Both the position numbers and the translations under genes were made by a program. Shown in pieces: positions 8,612 to 17,092 of a stretch of DNA of 64,000 bases. The notes below the pieces were generated by a model, which was not told the DNA's origin, searched no databases, and saw only the letters and a list, made by a program, of their open reading frames with translations. Positions within the stretch are counted from its first letter, which is position 1. Every line of letters begins with the position of its first letter. The DNA is from JBFLVU01 sp037444825 (GTDB lineage Bacteria > Acidobacteriota > UBA4820 > DSQY01): contig JBBILR010000001.1 in assembly GCA_037444825.1 (NCBI GenBank), positions 124,001 through 188,000 of the forward strand, read 5' to 3'.

Positions 8612-10703
8612 TTTTCTGCTGGAGATCGGCACCGAGGAAATTCCCGCCGCCATGGTGGCGGGCCTGCAGGCGGAGCTGCACGACAGGCTCCGGGAAGCGT
8701 TGGCCTCCCGGGGCCTCCCCCCGGCTTCCACGAGACCCTTCGGGGCGCCGAGGCGGCTGGGCCTCCTCTTCTCGGGCCTTCCCGAAAGGCAGGAGGACCG
8801 CCGGGAGACCGTGGCGGGGCCGCCGCTGGCGGCCGCCCGGGACGATCAGGGCCGGTGGACCCAGGCGGCCCTGGGTTTCGCCCGGAAGCAGGGGGTGGAC
8901 CCCGCCGCCCTCCAGGTGGTGGAGGGGCCCCGGGGACCTTGCGTCGGCTTCGTCCGGAACGTTCCCGGCCGTCCCACGGCGGAGATCCTCGCCGAGGAGG
9001 TGCCCAGGGCGGTGGAGGCCCTCTTCCTCCCCAAGGCCATGCGGTGGGGCGGGGGGGATCACCTCTTCGTACGGCCCGTGCGGTGGGTGGTGGCCCTCCT
9101 GGACGGCGAGGCGGTTGACCTGGCGGTGAAGGGGGTCCCCTCGGGGCGCACCAGCCGCGGCCACCGGATCCACGGCCCCGCCGCCGTGGAACTCCCCCGC
9201 GCCGGGGCGTACTTCGAGCTTCTCCAGGCGGCCCGGGTCCTGGCCGATCCCGAGGAGCGGCGGAGAAAGGTGGCCGAAGAGCTCCAGGCGGAGGCCGCCC
9301 GCCGGGGAGGGCGCGTGGCCCCCGACCCCGAGCTGCTAGACAAGATGGTCCACCTCTGCGAGTGGCCCACCGTCATCGCGGGGGAGATTCCCGCGGAGTT
9401 CCTCTCGCTCCCCACGGAGGTCCTGGTGACCTGCCTCAGGGAGCACCAGAACTTCTTCGTCGTGCGACACGCCGCGGGGGAGGCCCTTCCGGCCTTTCTG
9501 GCGGTGGTGGACGGGCCCGGCGACCCCAAGGGGCTCATCCGGCGGGGCCTGGAGAACGTCTCCCGGTCCCGGCTCTCCGACGCCCGCTTCTTTTTCGAGC
9601 ACGACGTGAAGGTTCCCCTCGAGGACCGCCTGGAGTCCCTCCGGGGCATCCTCTTCCACCCCAAACTGGGGAGCTACCACGACAAGGCCCTGCGGATGGA
9701 GGCCCTGGCCCGCCGCCTGGCCCCCCTCTTCGGGGCGCCCGAGGACGAGGCGGCCTGGGCCGCCCGCCACGCCAAGTGCGACCTCGCCTCCCTCCTGGTG
9801 CAGGAAAAGGAGTTCACCTCCCTCCAGGGCATCGCCGGCGGTCTCTACGCCCGGGCCCAGGGGCGGCCCGAGACGGTGTGGCAGGCCCTCTACGACCACT
9901 ACCGCCCCCTCTCCCTGGAGGACGACCTTCCCCGGGGGGCCGTGGGGGCCGTGACGGCTCTGGCCGACAAGCTGGACACCCTTCGGGAGATGTTCGGCAT
10001 CGGCCAGGTCCCCTCCGGCTCCAAGGACCCCTTCGCCCTCCGGCGGGCGGCCCTGGGGGTGGTCCGGATCCTGGCCCGGCACCCGGCCGCCCCCCCCTTG
10101 GACCTCGGCGCCTTTCTCGGGGAGGCAGGACCCCTCCCCGAGGGCCTTCTTCCCTTCCTGGAGGGCCGCCTGCGCTTCCTCTGGGAGCAGGAGGGGCTTT
10201 CGTACGACGAGATCAACGCCGTCTTGGCCGCCGCTCCGGCCGGCTCTTTGGACGTGCAGACCCTGACCCGGCAGGCCGAGGACCTCCACGCGGTGCGGGC
10301 CGGTCACGCCGAGGACTTCGACCACCTGGCCGTGGCCTTCAAACGGGCCCGCAACATCCTCAAAGGCCAGCCGCCGCTCCCCCTGGAGCCCGCTCTCTTC
10401 CTACCGGAAGCGGACCGGGAGGGTGCCGGGGAGCGGGCCCTCCACGCCGCCTTCGAAGCGGTGCGGGGGGAGGCGGAAGGGCTGTTCGCCGAGGGGCGCT
10501 TCGCGGAGGGCCTGAGGGTCCTGGCGCGGGTGAGACCCGCGGTGGACCGCTTTTTCGACGACGTCCTCGTGATGTGCGACCCCGAGGGACGCGACCCCGG
10601 GAAGTCGGCCCTCCAGCGAAACCGCCTGGCCCTGCTCCAGCGCCTCGTGGCCCTCTTCGGCCGTGTGGCGGACTTCTCGGAGATCGTCCCCCGGGAAGGG
10701 TAA
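8604..10703 (+). CDS. glyS: Glycine--tRNA ligase, beta subunit
   Basis: A 699-residue beta subunit of glycyl-tRNA synthetase, which recognises and binds tRNA-Gly. The N-terminus (FLLEIGTEEIPAAMVAGLQ) and the internal CLREHQNFF and GSYHDKALRMEAL segments are conserved in the family. The HD-like region includes AKCDLASLLVQEKEFTSLQG, and the C-terminal anticodon-binding domain contains FFDDVLVMC near its end. Length is standard. The GTG start lies inside the end of glyQ (eight-base overlap), so the subunits are probably co-translated in equal amounts. No terminator is visible between this gene and the rrf2-cydAB promoter 44 bases downstream. Confidence 0.96.
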
Positions 10704-10746
10704 GCGGGTCCGCCATTTTTGAGAAGACCTACTGATCATGTAAGGC

Positions 10747-10774
10747 TTGACGCGCTTCTTGCGGGGAATAATAT
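10747..10774 (+). promoter_or_regulatory. Promoter of rrf2-cydAB
   Basis: TTGACG, 16 bases, TAATAT: one of the best sigma70-type promoters in the window, in an AT-rich island between glyS and the regulator gene. Its -10 overlaps a palindrome (TAATATTA, 10769-10776) and adjoins a direct repeat. A repressor bound there would cover the -10 and start site. Confidence 0.75.
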
Positions 10775-10793
10775 TACATTCCGGGTAACATTC
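10774..10793 (+). promoter_or_regulatory. Candidate Rrf2 operator: direct repeat at the start site
   Basis: The octamers TTACATTC (10774-10781) and TAACATTC (10786-10793) recur with a 12-base period, just downstream of and overlapping the -10 box. A partly overlapping dyad GAAT-N8-ATTC spans 10766-10781. The position fits autoregulation by the Rrf2-family protein encoded next. The motif was not compared with known Rrf2 sites. Confidence 0.45.
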
Positions 10794-10806
10794 TTGGGGG
10801 GCTCGG

Positions 10807-11280
10807 GTGATCGGCATCGGGCGGCAGGCGGACTACGGGGCGCGGATCGTGTTGCACCTGGCGGGGCTTCCGCCGGGGGCCCAGGTGACCGCCGCCGAAA
10901 TCGCCCGCATGCGCCTCATTCCGCCGATGCTCATCCGGAGGGTGGTGAGCCGCCTCTCCAAGGCGGGCATCCTCCGGACGGCGCGGGGCAGCGGCGGGGG
11001 GCTCTCCCTGGCCCGCCCGCCCTCCCGGATCTCCCTCGCCGACGTGGTGGAGGCCCTGGAGGGGCCCATCGCCCTCAACGCCTGCGTGCTGGAGCCGATC
11101 GCCTGCCCCCTCACCGCCCACTGCCCCGTCCAGAGGGCCTGGGGGCGGGCGACGCGGGAGCTGAGGGCTTCGCTCCGGCGCGTGCGTTTTTCCGACCTGG
11201 CCCGTTCCAAGGGACGAAAGAAAGCCGTCAAAGCGGGACACCCGCCGCCGCAGGCGGGTCCTGATTCCCGGGAGGTGTGA
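10807..11280 (+). CDS. Rrf2-family transcriptional regulator, probable Fe-S sensor
   Basis: A 157-residue cytoplasmic DNA-binding protein. An N-terminal winged helix-turn-helix (RQADYGARIVLHLAGLP at the start, then the recognition segment LIRRVVSRLSKAGILRTARG) is followed by three cysteines at 93, 100 and 106. In IscR and NsrR the equivalent triad binds an Fe-S cluster that senses cluster status, oxygen or nitric oxide. The C-terminal 30 residues are basic and unusual. The gene lies directly before cydA (stop TGA, then ATG with no gap), so it very likely controls cytochrome bd. Which signal it senses is not deducible; NO or redox stress is an inference. Confidence 0.88.
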   Translation: MIGIGRQADYGARIVLHLAGLPPGAQVTAAEIARMRLIPPMLIRRVVSRLSKAGILRTARGSGGGLSLARPPSRISLADVVEALEGPIALNACVLEPIACPLTAHCPVQRAWGRATRELRASLRRVRFSDLARSKGRKKAVKAGHPPPQAGPDSREV

Positions 11281-12633
11281 ATGGATGCCCTGCTGCTCGC
11301 CCGGATCCAGTTCGCGTGGACCGTCGCCTTCCACTACATCTTCCCCCCCATGACCATCGGGCTGGGCCTCCTGCTCGTGGTGATGGAGGGGATGTACCTC
11401 AAGACGAAAAACCCGCTCTACCAAGCCATGACGCGCTTCTGGGTGCGGATCTTCGGGCTCGTCTTCGCCGTGGGGGTGGCGTCGGGCATCGTCATGGAGT
11501 TCCAGTTCGGCACCAACTGGTCCACCTACTCCCGGTACGTGGGGGACGTCTTCGGCAGCGCCCTGGCGGCGGAGGGGATCTTCGCCTTCTTTTTGGAGTC
11601 GGGCTTCCTGGCCGTCCTCCTCTTCGGGTGGGACCGGGTGAGCCCCAAGATGCACTTCCTTTCCACGGTCATGGTTTCCCTGGGCTCCATCTTCAGCGCC
11701 GTCTGGATCATCGTGGCCAACTCCTGGCAGCAGACGCCGGCGGGCTTCCACGTCGTGGGGGAGGGCGCCGGCGCCCGGGCGGAGGTGGCGGACTTCTGGC
11801 AGGTGGTCTTCAACCCCTCCACCGTGGACCGGCTGGTCCACGTCCTCATCGCCGCCGTTCTCACGGGGGCCTTCTTCGTCCTCTCGGTGTCGGCCTTCTA
11901 CCTCCTCAAAGGGCGCCACGTCGAATTCGCCAAGGCCTCCCTCCGCATCGCCCTGGCCTTCGCCGTCGCCGCCTCGCTGGCCCAGCCCCTCTCGGGCCAC
12001 TCCAGCGCCAGGGTGGTGGCCGAGCACCAGCCGGCCAAGCTGGCGGCCTTCGAGGGCATCTTTCCGGAGAAGGTGGAGCGGGCGCCCCTCCGCCTCTTCG
12101 GGTGGGTGGACGAGGGGGGCCGTGAGGTGAGGTTCGGCGTGTCGGTGCCGGGCATGCTCTCCTGGCTCGTGTACGGGGACAGCGCCCGCGCCGTCACCGG
12201 CCTCGACGCCTTCCCGCCCGGCGACCGGCCCCCGGTGAACCTGGTCTTCCAGAGCTACCACGCCATGGTGGCCATCGGCATGGCCCTCATCGCCCTGAGC
12301 CTCCTCACGGCGCTGTACCTCCGGGGAGGGAAGCTCTTCGAGGCACCGTGGCTCCTCAAGATCCTGGTGGTCTCCGTGGTCCTTCCGCACCTCGCGAACC
12401 AGCTGGGGTGGCTTTCGGCGGAGGTGGGGCGCCAGCCGTGGATCGTCTACGGCCTGCTCCGCACCGCCGACGCCGTCTCGCCGGTGGTCTCCGCCGGCCA
12501 GACCCTCACCTCCCTCATCCTCTTCACCCTCGTCTACCTGCTCCTCTTCGCCCTGTTCATCCTTCTGCTGGACCACAAGATCAAGGAAGGCCCCGTGGAG
12601 GGCGCCGCCGAGAAGGAGGGACACCTCGCATGA
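11281..12633 (+). CDS. cydA: Cytochrome bd oxidase subunit I
   Basis: A 450-residue membrane subunit carrying the haems of cytochrome bd quinol oxidase, which reduces oxygen to water without pumping protons. His18 in RIQFAWTVAFHYIFPP is the expected haem b595/d ligand. STVDRLVHVLIAAV carries the probable b558 histidine, and GWLSAEVGRQPW is a family hallmark. The quinol-binding Q-loop is short, as in the CIO/short-loop class. A GGAGGTG ribosome binding site sits in the end of the regulator gene. Its stop overlaps the cydB start (ATGA). Oxidases of this class give oxygen scavenging and resistance to NO, sulphide or cyanide. Confidence 0.96.
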   Translation: MDALLLARIQFAWTVAFHYIFPPMTIGLGLLLVVMEGMYLKTKNPLYQAMTRFWVRIFGLVFAVGVASGIVMEFQFGTNWSTYSRYVGDVFGSALAAEGIFAFFLESGFLAVLLFGWDRVSPKMHFLSTVMVSLGSIFSAVWIIVANSWQQTPAGFHVVGEGAGARAEVADFWQVVFNPSTVDRLVHVLIAAVLTGAFFVLSVSAFYLLKGRHVEFAKASLRIALAFAVAASLAQPLSGHSSARVVAEHQPAKLAAFEGIFPEKVERAPLRLFGWVDEGGREVRFGVSVPGMLSWLVYGDSARAVTGLDAFPPGDRPPVNLVFQSYHAMVAIGMALIALSLLTALYLRGGKLFEAPWLLKILVVSVVLPHLANQLGWLSAEVGRQPWIVYGLLRTADAVSPVVSAGQTLTSLILFTLVYLLLFALFILLLDHKIKEGPVEGAAEKEGHLA

Positions 12634-13652
12634 ACCTCGACCTGAACGTGATCTGGTTCGGTTTGGTGGGCGTCCTTTTCACGGGGTACGCCATCCTGGA
12701 CGGCTTCGACCTGGGGGTGGGCGCCCTTCACCTCCTCGCCCGAAACGACGAGGAGCGGCGGATCTTCCTCAACGCCATCGGCCCCGTGTGGGACGGAAAC
12801 GAGGTCTGGCTGGTCACCGGGGGCGGGGCGCTCTTCGCCGCCTTCCCCCACGTCTACGCCACCGTCTTCTCGGGCTTCTACCTGGCCCTGGTCCTCCTGC
12901 TCTTCGGGCTCATCTTCCGGGCGGTGGCCATCGAGTTCCGGAGCAAGCGGCCCGAGCCGGCCTGGAGGCGGACGTGGGACGTGGCCTTCAGCGTCTCCAG
13001 CATCGTCTCGGCGCTCCTTTTGGGCGTGGCGCTGGGCAACATCGCCTGGGGCATCCCCCTTCGCGAGGACCACGAGTTCGCCGGGACCTTCCTGGGCCTT
13101 CTCCACCCCTACGCGCTTCTCGTCGGCGTCACCACCGTGGCCCTCTTCATGATGCACGGGGCCATTTACCTGGTCCTCAAGACCGAAGGCCCCCTGCACG
13201 ACCGCCTGCGGCCCTGGGTGAACAACGCCATCATCTTCTTCATCATCTGCTACGCCACCACCACCATGGCCACCCTCCTCTACGTGCCCCACATGGTGGA
13301 GATTTTCAGGGAGCACCCGGCCCTTTTCGTGGTGGCGCTTCTCGACATGCTGGCCGTGGCCAACATCCCGAGAGAGATCCACCACGGAAACGACTTCCGG
13401 GCCTTCCTCTCCTCCTGCGCGGCCATGGCGGCCCTCATGGCCCTCTTCGGCCTGGGCATGTTCCCGCACATCGTCTACTCCAACCCCAACCCCGGCCTCA
13501 GCCTGACGCTGTACAACGCCGCCTCTTCCCAGAAGACCCTGGGCATCATGCTGGTCATCGCCGCCATGGGCGTTCCCCTGGTGCTCGCCTACACCGCCAG
13601 CATCCACTGGGTCTTCCGGGGAAAGGTGAAGCTGGGGCCCCACAGCTACTGA
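12630..13652 (+). CDS. cydB: Cytochrome bd oxidase subunit II
   Basis: A 340-residue polytopic membrane protein, structural partner of CydA. Conserved landmarks are YAILDGFDLGVGALH near the N-terminus, IGPVWDGNEVWLVTGGGALFAAFP at about 50-75 and FLGLLHPYALLVGVTTVALFMMHGA in the middle. Length is slightly below the usual 370-380. The ATG overlaps the cydA stop. No small CydX-type subunit or cydDC exporter follows; instead a strong hairpin terminator lies about 20 bases after the stop, so the operon is rrf2-cydA-cydB. Confidence 0.95.
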   Translation: MNLDLNVIWFGLVGVLFTGYAILDGFDLGVGALHLLARNDEERRIFLNAIGPVWDGNEVWLVTGGGALFAAFPHVYATVFSGFYLALVLLLFGLIFRAVAIEFRSKRPEPAWRRTWDVAFSVSSIVSALLLGVALGNIAWGIPLREDHEFAGTFLGLLHPYALLVGVTTVALFMMHGAIYLVLKTEGPLHDRLRPWVNNAIIFFIICYATTTMATLLYVPHMVEIFREHPALFVVALLDMLAVANIPREIHHGNDFRAFLSSCAAMAALMALFGLGMFPHIVYSNPNPGLSLTLYNAASSQKTLGIMLVIAAMGVPLVLAYTASIHWVFRGKVKLGPHSY

Positions 13653-13672
13653 GGCTTCCCCCGAGCGAGAGG

Positions 13673-13708
13673 GAGGGGGCGGCTTCGGCCGCCCCCTCTG
13701 GCTTTTCG
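13673..13708 (+). terminator. Rho-independent terminator after cydB
   Basis: An 11-base-pair perfect stem (GAGGGGGCGGC / GCCGCCCCCTC, 13673-13683 and 13688-13698) closed by a TTCG tetraloop, followed by a short T-tract (TGGCTTTTC). It ends the rrf2-cydAB unit and also separates it from the convergent M48 gene. Confidence 0.85.
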
Positions 13709-13747
13709 GCTGCCTGAGAGAACCGCGAGGGGGCTCGCGGGAGACGC

Positions 13748-15268
13748 CTACCCCTCTCCGCGGAGGAAGCGGCGCTCCGGGACCTTGATCCGCATGCCCG
13801 CCTCCGGAGGCTTTTCGGGGTTGAAGACGCCGTTGAAGGCGGCCAGGCGGGGGGCGGGTCCCGGTTTGCCGTATTCTCGAGCCGCGAGGCTTTCCCAGGT
13901 GTCCCCCGCCTTCGCGGTGACCAGCCGGAGCTTGGGGCTCTGGACGGCCGCCAGTTCCTCCGGGGTGGGGTACCTCAGGCTCCTCAGGATCCCGCGGAAC
14001 TCCTCCCGGGCGGAGGGGAAGGCCTCGGCGGCCGTGTACCCGTAGACCACCACCGCCTCGCGGCCCCGGAAGGCGAATCCGAGAAGGGCCCGAAGGTCTC
14101 CTTCCTTGGGCGAAAGCCGGAGCGCCCGGAGGTGGAGGTCCTCTCCGCCCTCCGTCTTCACCCGGTCCGAGTTCAGAATTTCGTGAGGGGTCTCGATCTT
14201 GGCGAGGTAGTCCCGGATGAGGGCGTCAGGGGATTTTCCCCCCGTGGAGAGGACCTCCACGCCCACCGTACGCCGGACGGCCCCCTGGGGGGACCTTTCG
14301 TCCCGGAAGAGAAGGGCCTGCCCTTCGGGGGGGCTGAGGTTGGCCTCGTAGCCTTCCGGGACGGCCAGGCGGATCCGGACGTCCTTGAGGGTGAGGAACC
14401 CTCCCGCGAGGATCCGGTCGCCGCGGCTCTGGCCCAGGTCCAGCCCTTCGATCCGCTCCAGGAAGGGGTCGCGGAGGAGCGGCTTCCCGGCCGCCTTGGG
14501 GTGCGCCCGGGCGAATTGGGCGATGCGCTTCTCCGCGTAGGCCAGCCGCTCGCGCGTGGGGGGGTGGCTCAGGAGGAACTTTTCCATGGACCCCGGCTCC
14601 TTTTCTTCCAGGGAGAGAAACATGTGGAACATCTTGGCGGCGCCCCGCGGGTTGTAGCCGGCCTCCTCCATATAGGTGATGCCGAATTCGTCGGCCTGGG
14701 CCTCCAGGTCGCGGGAGTAGCCCAGAAAGGCCAGGGTGAGGGACGCGTTGACCAGCCCCGACGCGGACTGGGCCGCGTCGGGGTGCAGGATGGAAAGGAC
14801 CTGGAGCCCGAAACCGGCCAGCATCTGCCGGGAGATCTGGGAGGCCGAGTGGCGGGCCGCCACGTGGGTCAGCTCGTGGCCGAGGACCGCCGCCAGCTCG
14901 TCCTCGCTGCTCATCCGGGCCAGAATGCCCCGGGTGACGTACACGTACCCTCCCGGAAGGGCGAAGGCGTTGATGACGGGGGTGTCCAGGACCTCGAAAC
15001 GATAGGTCACGTTTTTTCGGGGGGTTCTGGCGGCCAGTTTTCGCCCCACTTCGTTCACGTAGGCCCTGAGCCCCGGCAGGCGGTCGTAGTGGCCGTACTC
15101 CCGCTGGATTTCCTTGGCCGCTTCGGCGCCGATCCGGGCCTCCTCCTCCTCGCTGACCAGCATCACCTGGCTCTGCCGCGTGACGGGGTTGGCGGCGCAG
15201 GCCAGGAGCAGGACGAGGGAAAAGACCCAAGGGTTACGGGAGAAAGGGAAGGAGGAGCGACGTTCCAT
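13748..15268 (-). CDS. M48-family metalloprotease lipoprotein with C-terminal LysM-like domain
   Basis: A 506-residue envelope protease. The signal peptide ends in a lipobox (LLLAC), so the protein is probably a periplasmic lipoprotein. The zinc site is HELTH at residues 131-135, with the downstream DLEAQADEFGITYMEEAGYN segment giving the third ligand, as in BepA/YggG-type peptidases. A region of unknown fold (about 270-440) separates the protease from a C-terminal LysM-like module (LVTAKAGDTWESLAAREYGKPG). Such enzymes check outer-membrane protein assembly. The LysM-like end may bind peptidoglycan. The start at 15268 has a strong ribosome binding site (AAGGAGG). It is divergent from the kinase gene. 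Confidence 0.88.
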   Translation of the reverse strand: MERRSSFPFSRNPWVFSLVLLLACAANPVTRQSQVMLVSEEEEARIGAEAAKEIQREYGHYDRLPGLRAYVNEVGRKLAARTPRKNVTYRFEVLDTPVINAFALPGGYVYVTRGILARMSSEDELAAVLGHELTHVAARHSASQISRQMLAGFGLQVLSILHPDAAQSASGLVNASLTLAFLGYSRDLEAQADEFGITYMEEAGYNPRGAAKMFHMFLSLEEKEPGSMEKFLLSHPPTRERLAYAEKRIAQFARAHPKAAGKPLLRDPFLERIEGLDLGQSRGDRILAGGFLTLKDVRIRLAVPEGYEANLSPPEGQALLFRDERSPQGAVRRTVGVEVLSTGGKSPDALIRDYLAKIETPHEILNSDRVKTEGGEDLHLRALRLSPKEGDLRALLGFAFRGREAVVVYGYTAAEAFPSAREEFRGILRSLRYPTPEELAAVQSPKLRLVTAKAGDTWESLAAREYGKPGPAPRLAAFNGVFNPEKPPEAGMRIKVPERRFLRGEG

Positions 15269-15326
15269 GGAAGCCTCCTTACCTTCCAGGCTAGCACCGA
15301 CCCGCTCCTTGGGCCAGAGGCAGCCG

Positions 15327-15355
15327 TTGCGGTTCCGGCCGCCCGGACGTATCCT
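15327..15355 (+). promoter_or_regulatory. Candidate promoter, leaderless start of the Ser/Thr kinase gene
   Basis: TTGCGG, 17 bases, TATCCT, then seven bases (TCTTCCC) to the ATG at 15363. The seven-base gap carries no ribosome binding site, so the transcript would start at or beside the ATG. Confidence 0.45.
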
Positions 15356-15362
15356 TCTTCCC

Positions 15363-17006
15363 ATGGCGGAAGAGATCAGCCGCATCGGACGGTACGAGAT
15401 CCTGGAGACGGCGGGCCGCGGCGCCATGGGCGTCGTGTACAAGGCCAGAGACCCCCTCATCGGAAGGACCGTGGCCATCAAGGTGGTGGCCCTCTCCCCC
15501 CTCTTCGGCGAGGAGGAGCGGAAGGAGTTCCGGGAGCGGTTCTTCCGGGAGGCCCGCGCCGCCGGCAACCTCCACCACCCCAACATCGTCACCGTCTACG
15601 ACGTGGGGGAGTGGGAGGGGATCCCCTACATGGCCCAGGAGTTCGTGGAGGGCAAGAGCCTCTCCCGAATCCTGAAGGAGAAGGGCCGCCTGGAGCCGGA
15701 CGGGGCGGTCTCCATCCTGAAGCAGCTCGCCGACGCCCTGGACTACGCCCACGCCCAGGGGGTGGTCCACCGGGACATCAAACCCGACAACATCCTGGTG
15801 GAGCCCTCGGGGCGGGCCGTCCTCACCGACTTCGGGGTGGCCCGGCTGGCGGCCAGCGACCTCACCCGCACCGGAGAGGTCCTGGGAACGCCCCACTTCA
15901 TGAGCCCCGAGCAGGTCACCGGGGAGGCGGTGGACGGGCGGAGCGACCTCTTTTCTCTGGGGGTGGTCCTGTACCTCATGGTCTCCGGCCAGCGGCCTTT
16001 TCACGGGGAGACCATCTCCTCCGTCTGCTACCAGATCGTCCACGCGCCGCCCAAGCCCCTCCCCGACGCGGCGGGGCTGAACCCGGCCCTCCGGGCCGTT
16101 CTGGACCGCCTCCTGGCCAAGGCCCCGGCCGAACGCTTCGCCAGCGGCCGGGAGCTGAGGGAGGTGCTGGAGGCCCTGGAGAGCGAGACCCGGTCCCAGG
16201 AGGCGATCCCTGCGGGGGCTCCGCCGGAGGCGCCCGCGCCCCCGCCTCAGGGAACCCTGAAGACCTCAACGGTCCCGAGCAGGCCCGCCAGGAAGGCCCA
16301 CCCGGAGGCCCTCCGGGGCGGCGGACACGGCCGGACGCTGGCCTGGGTGCTCGGCGGGGGCCTGGTCCTCGTCCTCCTCGCCTGTCTCCTCAGCTTCGTG
16401 GTGGGCGGCCGCCTGGCCCGGAAGGCGGGGACCGGCACCGTGGGAACGACGCCGCCGCCCCCCGAGGGGACGGTGGTGGCCCCTCCCGCCGAGGTTTCCC
16501 GGGAGCAGGAGAAGCCCCCTGCCCCTCCCCCCGCCGAGAAGCCCCCCCGGCGGACCACCCCGAAAAAACCGGAACAGAAGCCCCCGGCGGAGCCGAAGGT
16601 GGAGGAGACGGCCCCGCCCGTCGTGGCACCCTCCCAGCCGCCCAAGGTCCGCAAGGGGCACCTGGGGTTCATCGTGGAGGGGCCGCTCACCCGGGGGGAG
16701 TTCCGCGTCTACGCCGACGGAACCCCGCTCCTGACCGTCCCCTTCCTGGGGCTTCCCGACCCCTCCGGACGCCGGCCGGCGGGCTTCCGGCTCATCCAGC
16801 ACGCGGCCCTGCCGCCGGGGGAGCACCTTCTCCGCTTCGAGGTGACCTCGCCCCCGCCGGCCCCCTTCTTCGCCTTGGCCGACCAGGCGGTGTCCCTGGG
16901 GGCGGGGGAGCGGGTCGTCCTCAAGATCGAGCCCAAGCGGATGCCCGCGCGTCTCAAGGTCACCGTGGTGGAAGACGTGAAGGCCGCGGAGCCTCCCCCC
17001 TCCTGA
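15363..17006 (+). CDS. Transmembrane serine/threonine protein kinase (PknB-like)
   Basis: A 547-residue protein. The N-terminal Hanks-type kinase domain (about residues 8-270) has every catalytic element: the glycine-rich loop GRGAMGVVY, Lys40 in VAIK, HRDIKPDN with Asp138 as catalytic base, DFG at Asp156 and the APE-equivalent MSPEQ. A proline-rich juxtamembrane linker leads to one membrane helix (about 324-346). A further proline-rich stretch and a C-terminal extracytoplasmic domain of unknown type (about 415-530) follow. No PASTA repeats are present, so muropeptide sensing by that route is unlikely. Its divergent neighbour is the M48 protease, and the promoter looks leaderless. Confidence 0.92.
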   Translation: MAEEISRIGRYEILETAGRGAMGVVYKARDPLIGRTVAIKVVALSPLFGEEERKEFRERFFREARAAGNLHHPNIVTVYDVGEWEGIPYMAQEFVEGKSLSRILKEKGRLEPDGAVSILKQLADALDYAHAQGVVHRDIKPDNILVEPSGRAVLTDFGVARLAASDLTRTGEVLGTPHFMSPEQVTGEAVDGRSDLFSLGVVLYLMVSGQRPFHGETISSVCYQIVHAPPKPLPDAAGLNPALRAVLDRLLAKAPAERFASGRELREVLEALESETRSQEAIPAGAPPEAPAPPPQGTLKTSTVPSRPARKAHPEALRGGGHGRTLAWVLGGGLVLVLLACLLSFVVGGRLARKAGTGTVGTTPPPPEGTVVAPPAEVSREQEKPPAPPPAEKPPRRTTPKKPEQKPPAEPKVEETAPPVVAPSQPPKVRKGHLGFIVEGPLTRGEFRVYADGTPLLTVPFLGLPDPSGRRPAGFRLIQHAALPPGEHLLRFEVTSPPPAPFFALADQAVSLGAGERVVLKIEPKRMPARLKVTVVEDVKAAEPPPS

Positions 17007-17020
17007 GGCCGAGGGGGGGA

Positions 17021-17092
17021 ATGGAGAGACTTCGGGAGGCGTTCACGGGCTTCCGGCCGCCCGCCTCGGGGAGGGAGCCGGGGAGGCGATGA
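17021..17092 (+). CDS. Possible 23-codon leader ORF before the Nramp gene
   Basis: A short frame (MERLREAFTGFRPPASGREP...) whose stop overlaps the ATG of the Nramp transporter as ATGA. A purine-rich GAGGGGGG stretch immediately precedes its start. It might couple translation to the upstream kinase gene or act as a leader peptide. There is no family match by eye, and chance is a realistic alternative. Confidence 0.22.
   Translation: MERLREAFTGFRPPASGREPGRR

Noticed and set aside
14132..17092. Plus-strand open frame of 986 codons opposite the M48 gene and across the kinase
   Set aside because: Low-complexity Gly/Pro/Arg composition and full overlap with two well-supported genes; only the last 23 codons might be a leader.
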